A stretch of 35,905 bases of DNA from Candidatus Desulfatifera sulfidica. Its GTDB lineage: Bacteria; Desulfobacterota; Desulfobulbia; Desulfobulbales; Desulfocapsaceae. The notes beneath the pieces were generated by a model. That model was not told where the DNA came from. It ran no database searches and was given only the letters and a program-made list of their open reading frames with translations. The stretch covers positions 13,565 to 49,469 of the forward strand of contig JACNLK010000045.1 of the NCBI GenBank assembly GCA_014381505.1, read 5' to 3'. Each line of letters starts with the position of its first letter. Position 1 is the stretch's first letter. The position numbers were made by a program, and so were the translations under genes. Shown one piece after another: positions 1-7,384 of the stretch.

Positions 1-79
1 TTTACCACGAGACATGAAACCCTTGATCGGGAATTATATCTTCGTATTTCGGATCAAGGGTTTCATGTCTCGTGGTAAA
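1..79. repeat. Perfect 28-bp inverted repeat at the window edge
   Basis: Bases 1-28 are the exact reverse complement of 52-79, separated by a 23-nt spacer (29-51). Base 1 is already paired, so the homology may continue beyond the window. The right arm runs into the first ATG of the grdE reading frame, and a TAA directly precedes that ATG in frame. A natural hairpin is possible. A fold-back artefact at a contig end is at least as likely, because the homologous protein should continue about 30 residues upstream here. Confidence 0.9.
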
Positions 80-1263
80 TGGAGGGCAAGACCCTGATCC
101 TGGAGCCCGGAGCCCTGCGTGCCTTTCTCATGGGCCGGGATGAGCGGATCAAGACCCTTGAGATCTCTCTGGCCAGACCCGGGGAGTCGGTCAGGATGAT
201 CTGTGTCAAGGATGTGATTGCCCCCTGGTGGAAGATGGGTGATTTCCAATCCGGCGCGGGACGGCTTCAGGTGCTGCGCAACTGTGCTGTGGTCACCTGT
301 GGCCGGATTGTCGGTTTTCAGGAGGGGATCATCGATATGAGCGGACCCGGGGCCCTTTATTCGCCCTTTGCCGGGACCATCAATATCGTCCTTGAGGTTG
401 AGGTGGTTGCGGGCCTGAGTCCCCATGCCCATGAAGAGGTGCTCAGAGAGGCCGGTCTGGCCGCGGCAACATTTGCGGGCCAGCCCCTCAGGGATGTGGA
501 GGCGGATGAGATCCTGACCTGGCCGTCTGAGGCAGACTCGTCAATGTTTTCTCACCTGCCTCGGGTGGCCTATCTCTACCCCCTGCTCAGCCAGGGCCTG
601 TTGCATGACACCTATGTCCTGGGCGAAAACGCCAATGCGGGATTGCCCAGACTCATATCCCCGGCCCAACTCCTGGACGGGGCCATCATCTCGGGTAATT
701 GTGTCTCCGCCTGTGACAAAAACACCACCTATCATCACCAGCACAATCCCATCCTCCACGAGCTCTGCCGTGAGCATGGGCAGAGCCTGAATTTTGTCGG
801 CACGGTCATCACCCATGAGCCCACCCGCCTGGCCGCCAAAGAGGCCGCGGCTGCCGGGGCCAGTGAACTGATTCGCTCCCTGGCCCCGGACGGGGTGATC
901 ATCTCCAAGGAGGGCTTCGGTAACCCGGATACGGATCAGATGATGCTGATCCGCACGCTGGAACAGGCCGGGATCAAGACCGTGGCCCTCACCGATGAAT
1001 ATGCGGGTCCGGATGGCTGTTCCCAGTCCCTGGCCGATGTGACGGCTGAAGCCGATGCCATGATCTCGGTGGGCAACGCCAATGAACGAATTGTCCTGCC
1101 CCCCATGCAGCGGATATACGGACCGGTCAAGGATTTGAACAAACTGGCCGGTGCCTGTCCCCAGGGTCTGCGTCAGGACGGTAGTCTGGAGATTGAATTG
1201 CAGGGGATCATGGGGGCCACCAATCAACTGGGCTTTCAGCCGCTCAGATGCAGGGAGGTGTGA
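79..1263 (+). CDS. grdE: Glycine/sarcosine/betaine reductase component B, alpha-beta proprotein (5' end incomplete)
   Basis: This is the proprotein of substrate-specific component B of glycine reductase. In the family it self-cleaves at a cysteine to give two subunits, one carrying a pyruvoyl group that binds the amino acid as a Schiff base. The 394 visible residues contain LARPGES (31-37), VVTCGRIVGFQEGIIDMSGP (71-90), the cleavage-region motif SGNCVSACDKN (Cys208/Cys212) and EGFGNPDTD. Known homologues have about 430 residues with the cleavage cysteine near 240, so roughly 30 N-terminal residues are missing. The in-frame codon before ATG 79 is a stop inside the inverted repeat, so the true start cannot be seen. 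The stop abuts grdB, which implies co-translation. Substrate (glycine versus sarcosine or betaine) cannot be read from sequence alone; the threonine-to-glycine genes nearby favour glycine. Confidence 0.92.
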   Translation: MEGKTLILEPGALRAFLMGRDERIKTLEISLARPGESVRMICVKDVIAPWWKMGDFQSGAGRLQVLRNCAVVTCGRIVGFQEGIIDMSGPGALYSPFAGTINIVLEVEVVAGLSPHAHEEVLREAGLAAATFAGQPLRDVEADEILTWPSEADSSMFSHLPRVAYLYPLLSQGLLHDTYVLGENANAGLPRLISPAQLLDGAIISGNCVSACDKNTTYHHQHNPILHELCREHGQSLNFVGTVITHEPTRLAAKEAAAAGASELIRSLAPDGVIISKEGFGNPDTDQMMLIRTLEQAGIKTVALTDEYAGPDGCSQSLADVTAEADAMISVGNANERIVLPPMQRIYGPVKDLNKLAGACPQGLRQDGSLEIELQGIMGATNQLGFQPLRCREV

Positions 1264-1265
1264 TG

Positions 1266-2591
1266 ATGTCGGATCGATACCGGATTATTCATTGCCTGAA
1301 CCAGTTCTTCGGCGGTCTGGGTGGAGAGACCGAGGCCGGTCTGGCCCCGGTGCTGCAGAAAGGGTCCAGAGGGCCGGGCCAGCTGTTGGAGCGTCTGTTT
1401 CCCGGAGCGGAGATTGCGGCCACCCTGATCTGTGGCGATAATTATATGGCCACGAACACTGAGACGGCCCTGGAGGAGGCCCTCTCGCTGCTGGCCCCTT
1501 ATTTTACCGGGGCTGAGGCCGAGCGTCCCTCTCTCTTAATGGCCGGTCCGGCCTTTGCGGCCGGGCGCTACGGCATAGCCTGCGGGGCCATCTGTCAGGC
1601 AATAGCGGAGCGTTTCGGAATTCCGGCCCTGACCGGTATGTTTCCGGAGAATCCGGCGGTTTCCCTGTATCGGAAAGAGGTGCTGATTGTCCGCACGGCC
1701 CAGGATGTCATGGGCATGGAGGCGGCCCTGCGGGACATGGCCTCTTTGGCCGGCAAACTCCTGAGGCGGGAGGAGATCCTGCCCGAGCAGGACAACTATC
1801 TGGTCCAGGGGCGACGCAGGAATGTTTTTGATCCTGAGACCGGGGCCAGGCGGGCGGTGCGGATGCTCCTGCAAAAGATGAGACACGAGCCCTTTGTGAG
1901 CGAGTATGCCATGCCCACTTTTGATCGGGTCACCCCGGCAGCGCCGGTGGCGGATATGGGCAAGGTCAGACTGGCCCTGGTGACTTCAGGCGGAATTGTC
2001 CCTCAAGGAAACCCGGATCGGATTCAGGCCGCCAGCGCCCAAAGTTTTGGCACGTATCCCCTGAAGGGACTGAGTGCGCTGAGTTCGGTCACCCATCAGA
2101 GTGTCCATGGCGGTTACGATCCCACCTGGGCCAACGCCGATCCCAACAGAGTCCTGCCCCTGGACGCGGTCCGGGAGCTGGAGACGGAAGGGGCCTTTGG
2201 CAGCCTGCATGAATTTTATTATGCCACCGTGGGCAATGCCACTTCGGTGGCCATGGCCCGGAGCTTTGGACGGGAGATTGCTCAGCGGCTGCTGGCCGAT
2301 GGGGTGCAGGCGGTCATCCTCACCTCCACCTGAGGGACCTGTACTCGTTGCGGGGCAACGATGGTCAAAGAGATCGAGCGGGCAGGGATACCGGTGGTCC
2401 ATGCCTGTTCCATCGTTCCCATTTCCCTGACGGTGGGAAGCAATCGTATCCTCCCCACCATTGCCATCCCCCATCCTTTTGGTGATCCGGAAATGGGTTT
2501 GGCCGAAGAAAAGGGTCTGCGCAGAGCCTTGGTGGAGAAAGGGCTCAAGGCCCTGGCTACCGGGATTGAAGGGCAGACCGTTTTTTCCTGA
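1266..2591 (+). CDS. grdB: Glycine reductase component B gamma subunit, selenoprotein (in-frame UGA = Sec)
   Basis: This is the selenocysteine subunit of component B, which works with GrdE to transfer the carboxymethyl group of glycine to selenoprotein A. A conventional reading stops at TGA 2331-2333. The same frame continues for 86 codons with family sequence, giving a 441-residue protein, which is normal length. Sec356 lies in a UGTCTRC motif (UxxCxxC), matching the family's Sec near 350. The start is ATG 1266 (an adjacent ATG lies at 1263), because GGGAGGTG at 1253-1260 gives better spacing to it; a more upstream ATG at 1248 lies inside the end of grdE. The N-terminus NQFFGGLGGE is typical. 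The gene ends 36 bp from the convergent grdA stop. Paralogues GrdF and GrdI (sarcosine, betaine) are alternatives. Confidence 0.93.
2331..2361 (+). promoter_or_regulatory. Sec UGA and putative bacterial SECIS of grdB
   Basis: TGA 2331-2333 is followed after 11 nt by a perfect 7-bp stem: TCGTTGC (2345-2351), loop GGG, GCAACGA (2355-2361). A short hairpin with a G-containing apical loop at this distance is what SelB recognises in bacterial selenoprotein mRNAs. The stem is visible in the sequence; its function is inferred from position and from the protein family. Confidence 0.75.
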
Positions 2592-2627
2592 CCCTGTCTT
2601 TCCTCCAGCGCAATGATCGAGGCCTTA

Positions 2628-3083
2628 TCAGCCCCGGCGGATCTCCTCCATGAGCTGTCTGATCTGCGCCTGTTTTTCATCTTCCAGTTCCAGTTCACAC
2701 ATGCCCATTTCTCTGTCCCAGACCTCGGGCGGGATCTCATCTTTGAGTTCGAGGATGTGATAGCTCTCCAGACCCAGGGCGATCCCGGCCAGGGCCCCGG
2801 CAAAACTTGGATCACCCTCCTTGAAGGTCCGGGCCATGATCTGGAGGATGGCCGGCTGGTTGACCCCGAGGACGACCAGCAGTTCATCCCGGCCATATCG
2901 TTGGGCCAGGGCCTTGACCTCATCCTGGGCTGTAAGACCTACAGCTCCGGCCGAGGTTCAGACAAAGCAGGCCGTGGATTCGTAGACGATCTCGGCCCCG
3001 CCGCTCTCCAGACAGGCGCGGATGGTGCTGCCTGAAATGTCATCCCGTTCGCCAAAGACAATGGCCTTCCTGTTTCGCAACAT
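2628..3083 (-). CDS. grdA: Glycine reductase selenoprotein A (in-frame UGA = Sec)
   Basis: GrdA is the small redox selenoprotein that carries the Se-carboxymethyl intermediate from component B to component C. Conventional reading breaks it at TGA 2958-2960 into two fragments. Read through, it is 151 residues, normal for GrdA. It starts RKAIVFGERDDISG and has CFVU with Cys39 and Sec42 (the CxxU redox motif), followed by TSAGAVGL, then GDPSFAGALAGIALGL. The start is ATG 3083-3081, preceded by AGGAG at a good distance. The upstream in-frame ATG at 3164 would add 27 unrelated residues. The gene lies 97 bp downstream of grdC on the same strand and converges with grdB. Confidence 0.93.
2929..2960 (-). 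promoter_or_regulatory. Sec UGA and putative bacterial SECIS of grdA
   Basis: On the minus strand, TGA 2960-2958 is followed after 12 nt by GCTGTA, loop GGTCT, TACAGC (2945-2929), a perfect 6-bp stem. The GGTCT loop closely resembles the GGUCU apical loop of the Escherichia coli fdhF SECIS. Spacing matches the grdB element within one base, which supports both. Confidence 0.82.
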
Positions 3084-3180
3084 AGAGATTTCTCCTGATC
3101 TGTGGTGATGGATCTTATGGGTACCTTGTGATGAGACAAGAGGCTGAGGGCCCCCTTGGGTCAATGTTTCCCTGCCTCCG

Positions 3181-4692
3181 TTACCCCGTTTTCTTGATCG
3201 GCGGGAGCCTGGGGTTGCGCTCCAGGACGAAGGAGACCCCGTCCAGCAGATCGGTGCAGCGGTTCAGAAACAGGCTGGCCCGGGACAGGAACATGGCCCG
3301 CCGGATTTCACCTCGGGCCATGGCTGTCATGGCGTGGCCGATATAGGGCATGGCTGAGGGGATATGTCCCTGGGTGGGGGCAAATCCCACCATGCCGATT
3401 CGGCTGATCCAGGAGGCCATATCCCCCTTGTCCAGTTGCCCGGCGCGCACGGCCATGGCACCAATCTTGCGGTAGTTCTTTTGGGCCACATCTCCTGCTC
3501 CGGCAAAATCCATGATCTCCGGATTCTGCAGTTCAGCGGCATAGCGGTCAATGTCGGTACAGGTGAGGCCCATGCGTGCCAGCGGTTCCAGGAGATAATA
3601 ACGGAACACCGCCTCATCCGAGGTCCCGGCCTTGACGGGGACCGTGCCGATGCCCCCGGGAGAGAGGCGGATACAGGGACTTTTCCCGTCATCGGCTGTG
3701 ACCAGAAAGGCCATGGCCCCCAGACAGTCATCCAGGATGGGCATCTCCTGCTGGACAAAGGACTGGAACTTCATGCCCAGTTTGGCCAGGGAGCCGCCGC
3801 CCACCACTGCCACCCGTTGATGGATCCCGGCCTGGACCAGGGCTGCGGCAGTGATGATGCTTGAGGCAGGAGCTGCACAGAAGTTTTTAATATCCATGCC
3901 CGAGGCGTTCCGGCAGCCGCACATCTGGCCCATGGCCTTGGCCATCCCGCCCCCGCCCCGCTGATACCGGTCGCCGCAGGCCTCCTCGCCGCAGCTGATG
4001 ATAAAGTCGATCTCCTCGGGATTAATCGCCTCCCGTCGGCAGAGCCATTTCAGGGCCAGGGCGCCCGAGGCCTTGCTGCACAGGTTTTCCAGCAGGTTGT
4101 TAGCCTGGAGATTTTCATCATTTTTCGCTTCGCTACGCTGGTCACCCTGAAAAAACCCCCAGATTGTTTTGCCGCTCTGCAGAGGCCAAACATTTCCCCC
4201 TGGCGTTGTCGCAGGGGATTGATCGGTGCCTTCGAGTGATGCAGACGAACTCGATTGAAGGTCAGGGACAAGGTCCTTGCACAGGGGATGAGCTGCCAGT
4301 TTCTCACGCAGATTCTCCAGGTTGCTTTCATCGGTCATGATCAAGGGCGGCATCATGATATCCGCAGCCTTGAGTAAACCATAAAAGGTCTCCTGATTCA
4401 GTATCTCCCCGAACGGGCCCTGTCTGAGCAGTTCTGTCTGTTCTTCGCTTGCACGCCGTGTATACCAGGGACGCGGCAGGGTGGTTAATTCATCCGGGGT
4501 CAGGTTGCCCACAAAGACCTGGTTCGGCGGGTAGCAAACAGCCTGGCTGTATGAGCGGAGATAAGGAGCTATCCTGGCCTCTGTGTCGGGATCTCTGGTG
4601 ATCTCCCGGCGTGTCTTGGAACCGTAGCGGATGAGATCCGGGGTATGGATGAGGCAGTAGGAAAAGTTTTTAATGACTGGAAAGCGGCTCAT
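3181..4692 (-). CDS. grdC: Glycine reductase component C beta subunit (acetyl phosphate-forming)
   Basis: Component C accepts the carboxymethyl group from selenoprotein A and releases acetyl phosphate. GrdC has a ketoacyl-synthase/thiolase-like fold. The 503-residue protein carries CGEEACGDRYQRGGGG, the likely acyl-accepting cysteine in NFCAAPA, AVVGGGSLAKLGMK, AELQNPEIMDFAGAGDVAQ and GFAPTQGHIPSAMPYIGHA, all family blocks. The start is ATG 4692 rather than 4698: AAAGGA directly abuts the first ATG but is 6 nt from the second. Residues of about 140-200 form a poorly conserved Ser/Thr/Gly-rich linker. grdD, which encodes the partner alpha subunit and usually lies beside grdC, is not in the window; grdA follows instead. 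A ~150-bp palindromic repeat separates grdC from kbl upstream. Confidence 0.93.
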   Translation of the reverse strand: MSRFPVIKNFSYCLIHTPDLIRYGSKTRREITRDPDTEARIAPYLRSYSQAVCYPPNQVFVGNLTPDELTTLPRPWYTRRASEEQTELLRQGPFGEILNQETFYGLLKAADIMMPPLIMTDESNLENLREKLAAHPLCKDLVPDLQSSSSASLEGTDQSPATTPGGNVWPLQSGKTIWGFFQGDQRSEAKNDENLQANNLLENLCSKASGALALKWLCRREAINPEEIDFIISCGEEACGDRYQRGGGGMAKAMGQMCGCRNASGMDIKNFCAAPASSIITAAALVQAGIHQRVAVVGGGSLAKLGMKFQSFVQQEMPILDDCLGAMAFLVTADDGKSPCIRLSPGGIGTVPVKAGTSDEAVFRYYLLEPLARMGLTCTDIDRYAAELQNPEIMDFAGAGDVAQKNYRKIGAMAVRAGQLDKGDMASWISRIGMVGFAPTQGHIPSAMPYIGHAMTAMARGEIRRAMFLSRASLFLNRCTDLLDGVSFVLERNPRLPPIKKTG

Positions 4693-4718
4693 GTGCATTC
4701 CTTTATTGGAAACGAAGA

Positions 4719-4869
4719 CTCAGGGCTCCCTTGAAAAATTGTCTTTTCACCCAAGATCTGCGTTGCGCTCAAAATTTTATCCTCGGAATATCGACTAGAT
4801 GCCTGCGGTAAAATTTTTCGCACACCTTGATCTTGAACGAAAACTCTCATTCTTCAAAGGACCCTCAGG
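4719..4869. repeat. ~150-bp imperfect palindrome, MITE-like intergenic repeat
   Basis: The ends (about 4719-4741 and 4845-4869) are imperfect inverted copies sharing AGGG, TCC and GAA-AAT blocks. Further in, AAGATC...AAAATTTTA (about 4752-4780) pairs with its inverted counterpart at 4807-4834 around a central segment at about 4782-4806. It is non-coding and fills most of the kbl-grdC gap. Its right end supplies the TGA stop of kbl. An end fragment recurs at 14464-14508 (36 of 42 bases identical), so it is dispersed. No transposase is nearby. Non-autonomous element is an inference; a REP/BIME-type hairpin repeat is the alternative. Confidence 0.7.
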
Positions 4870-6088
4870 CAGTAAATTGGGCTAGGATTTGAAGGACATA
4901 ATCAATGTCCCTCTCCGTGTGGCTGGCGCTAACCTGAAACCTGATCTCCTCATCACCTTGAGGAACCACCGGATAATTGAGACCGGTAACCAGGACGTTA
5001 TGCTCAAACAGGTGCCGCACCAGGGCCTTGGTTTTTACTGTATCCCTGAGCATCAAAGGAATGATGGGATGATCACCGCTCAATACCTCGTAGCCTGCAT
5101 CAAGAAGACCCGCTCTGAAACGCTTGCCCATGTGTCGCATCGTGGCCAGTAGTTCGCGCCCCTCACCACTGTCAAGCAGGGAAAGGGCTGCGGCTGCCGC
5201 AGCTGCTTCGGGCGGTGTGATTGGATTGGAGTAGATGTAGAAGGGTGAGGTCTGGCGCAGGTAATTAATTACCGGAGTTGTAGCCACCACATACCCGCCG
5301 TTTACCCCCAGAGCCTTGCCCAGAGTTGCCACCAGGATGTCGGCCCGGGCATTACTGTATTCTTCCACTCCACGACCGCTCCGGCCAAAGGCACCCACCC
5401 CGTGCGAGTCATCAATAATGGTGGTGATCCCTTCTGCAAAGACCCCCTGGTATTTCCGGCACAACGCTGTCACCTCAGCCAGGGGGACACTGTCACCTCG
5501 CATACTGAAGACTCCGTCGCTGATCACCAGCAGTCGTCTGGCCTGGCCTTGGCAGCTTTGTATCTTTTTCTCCAGATCTGCCATGTCCAGGTGCTGGTAG
5601 ACAATCTTTTGAGCCGGTCTGGCCAGGCGAATACTGTTGATGATGGAGTTGTGATTGAGGGCGTCGCTGAGGACGATGGTCTCCTCATTGATCAGCTGGG
5701 GAATCACGCCCATGATTGCGGCATAGGCGGCACTGAAGATCATGGCCTCAGGCCGGCCATGGAACTGGGCCAGTTGTTTTTCGAGCTGGACATGGGGGGC
5801 AAGGGTGCCGCTGATGAAGCGCACCGCACCCGGACCGGTTCCAAAGGCTCGGACAGCTTCTTCTTCGGCTTTGATTATCTTGGTATGGAGTGATAAGCCG
5901 AGGTATGAATTGGAATTCATGCGCAGGAACTTTCTCCTCCCGTAACCAGCGAGGGAGTAGCGGGGACCCAGGCCGTCCGTGGCCCCATGGATTGCGGTGA
6001 TCACCTTTTCGCTGCCTTTGTGGATGCCTTTCTGGTCGAGCTGCTGCAGGCTTTCGTGGAGCACCTTGCTGAGCTTGTCTTGGCCCAT
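4865..6088 (-). CDS. kbl: 2-amino-3-ketobutyrate CoA ligase / glycine C-acetyltransferase
   Basis: This PLP enzyme of the alpha-oxoamine synthase family cleaves 2-amino-3-ketobutyrate with CoA to glycine and acetyl-CoA. The 407 residues show NSYLGLS (60-66), GTGPGAVRFISGT (83-95), the cofactor aspartate/histidine block IIDDSHGVGAFGRSGRG and the PLP lysine in TLGKALGVNGGY (Lys258). AAGGAG precedes ATG 6088. It lies 142 bp downstream of the threonine dehydrogenase on the same strand, the usual pairing for threonine catabolism. AKB-type synthases (8-amino-7-oxononanoate, 5-aminolevulinate) share the fold; the tdh neighbour favours Kbl. The protein is slightly longer than the roughly 398-residue E. 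coli enzyme, at the N-terminus. Confidence 0.9.
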   Translation of the reverse strand: MGQDKLSKVLHESLQQLDQKGIHKGSEKVITAIHGATDGLGPRYSLAGYGRRKFLRMNSNSYLGLSLHTKIIKAEEEAVRAFGTGPGAVRFISGTLAPHVQLEKQLAQFHGRPEAMIFSAAYAAIMGVIPQLINEETIVLSDALNHNSIINSIRLARPAQKIVYQHLDMADLEKKIQSCQGQARRLLVISDGVFSMRGDSVPLAEVTALCRKYQGVFAEGITTIIDDSHGVGAFGRSGRGVEEYSNARADILVATLGKALGVNGGYVVATTPVINYLRQTSPFYIYSNPITPPEAAAAAAALSLLDSGEGRELLATMRHMGKRFRAGLLDAGYEVLSGDHPIIPLMLRDTVKTKALVRHLFEHNVLVTGLNYPVVPQGDEEIRFQVSASHTERDIDYVLQILAQFTA

Positions 6089-6230
6089 ACCTCTCCTTTT
6101 TGGCTGTCGGTGGGTTAAGGATGTACAGTCAGTGGCTTGAAATGAATATCTTTTTGATCATCAATTTGGTTATTCATCGTCCACATAATCCAGTTGTGCC
6201 TGATGGGCAAAGTATGGCAATATTGCAGGT

Positions 6231-7184
6231 TTAAGCCGTTAGTTTTGCAGCAAGTCTGGCCAGCATATCGCTGGTCATTCTCTCCAGATCGTATTGGGAT
6301 GCCCAACCCCACTGGCTCCTGGCCGCGCTGTCATTCATGTTGTCAGGCCAGGAATCGGCAATGGCCTGGTGGATCGGATCCACCTCGTAGTTGATCGTGA
6401 ACTCCGGGATCTTCTTTTTGATGGCCGCGGCCAGTTCCATGGGGCTGAAGCTCATGGCCGTGATGTTATAGGCGTTGCGGTGCAGGAGTTTGGTCGAATC
6501 TGCCTCCATGATGCGCATCGCCGCCTGAATAGCATCAGGCATGTACATCATGTCCAGTCTGGTGTCTGGTTTGAGAGGGCAGGTGTATTTCCTCTTACGT
6601 AAGGCCGCGTAGAATATTTCGACTGCGTAATCGGTGGTGCCGCCGCCGGGCAGAGCGATATGGGAGATCAGCCCTGGGTAGCGGACGCCTCGGGTATCAA
6701 CTCTGTATCTGGTGTAATAATAATCGCAGAGGAGTTCAGCGGCGACCTTGCTTATTCCGTACATGGTGTTGGGGCGCTGAATGGTCACCTGAGGGGTGTT
6801 GATAGGGGGGGTGTCCGGGCCAAAGGCAGCGATGGAGCTGGGGTGGAAGACACCACAACCATGAGAACGGGCTATCTCCAGGACATTTTGCAGGCCGTTC
6901 ATGTTTACGTCCCAGGCCAGTTGCGGATCTTTTTCTGCCGCTACCGACAGCAGAGCGGCCAGATGATAGATGGTATTGATGTTGAACTTCTGGACGATCT
7001 CGGCAAGCGCTGTGTTATCTCTGGCGTCACAGGCAGCATAAGGTCCACCACTTCTGAGTGATTCAGTCGGCATGTTCCGGTGGCCGACGGCCACGACCTG
7101 TTCTGCACCGTATCGCTGACGCAGGGCCGGGGTCAGTTCGGAACCGATCTGGCCCGTGGCCCCTGTGACCAGTATTCGCCGCAT
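6231..7184 (-). CDS. tdh: L-threonine 3-dehydrogenase, short-chain (SDR) type
   Basis: NAD-dependent oxidation of threonine to 2-amino-3-ketobutyrate. The 317-residue protein is the extended-SDR form found in many bacteria and animals, not the zinc alcohol-dehydrogenase form of E. coli. It has the Rossmann motif GATGQIG (8-14), HLAALLS (74-80), HPSSIAAFGP (114-123) and the catalytic pair in MYGISK (Tyr142, Lys146). IQRPNTMYG and RYPGLIS are characteristic of the family. The start is ATG 7184 with AAGGAG 11 nt upstream; reading further to 7358 would add 58 residues with no family character. It is followed by kbl, so the pair converts threonine to glycine and acetyl-CoA. Confidence 0.9.
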   Translation of the reverse strand: MRRILVTGATGQIGSELTPALRQRYGAEQVVAVGHRNMPTESLRSGGPYAACDARDNTALAEIVQKFNINTIYHLAALLSVAAEKDPQLAWDVNMNGLQNVLEIARSHGCGVFHPSSIAAFGPDTPPINTPQVTIQRPNTMYGISKVAAELLCDYYYTRYRVDTRGVRYPGLISHIALPGGGTTDYAVEIFYAALRKRKYTCPLKPDTRLDMMYMPDAIQAAMRIMEADSTKLLHRNAYNITAMSFSPMELAAAIKKKIPEFTINYEVDPIHQAIADSWPDNMNDSAARSQWGWASQYDLERMTSDMLARLAAKLTA

Positions 7185-7224
7185 GCGGTTCTCGTCTCCT
7201 TTTCGTCCGAATTGAGAGAGTGCT

Positions 7225-7257
7225 GGCGGAGCGTAAAAATGTGTTGATCTCTCCGCC
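7225..7257 (-). other. Hairpin in the tdh upstream region
   Basis: GGCGGAG (7225-7231) pairs perfectly with CTCCGCC (7251-7257) across a 19-nt loop, about 40 nt upstream of the tdh start codon, between tdh and the YrfG-like gene. It could be part of a leader RNA. It does not match the glycine riboswitch core by eye, and there is no U-run for a terminator. Confidence 0.4.
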
Positions 7258-7384
7258 CCCATAGCCTGACTGGAAGCAAAAAACTGTATCCTTATGGGAA
7301 AAAGCTTATCAGAAAAGGTGAATTTTCTGCAAGGCTGGCAGGGGAAAAATCTGTGCAAATGTGCTGATGACTTGTCTGGGCAGC

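Noticed and set aside
541-1227. 228-aa minus-strand ORF
   Set aside because: It is antisense to grdE in GC-rich coding DNA, without start signals or recognisable domains.
2331-2333. Premature stop making grdB a pseudogene
   Set aside because: The frame continues with family sequence, the position matches the known Sec residue, and a SECIS-like hairpin follows.
2958-2960. Premature stop splitting grdA into two small ORFs
   Set aside because: Both pieces are in the same frame, join into a normal-length GrdA with CFVU, and a SECIS-like hairpin follows.
2613-3035. Plus-strand 140-aa ORF
   Set aside because: It is antisense to grdA, has no family character and no Shine-Dalgarno.
4111-4330. Repeat insertion inside grdC
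   Set aside because: The segment looked foreign at first, but total protein length and flanking alignment fit a normal GrdC with a variable linker.
7185-7384. Glycine riboswitch before tdh
   Set aside because: Expected from pathway logic, but the conserved core was not found on either strand; only a simple hairpin is present.
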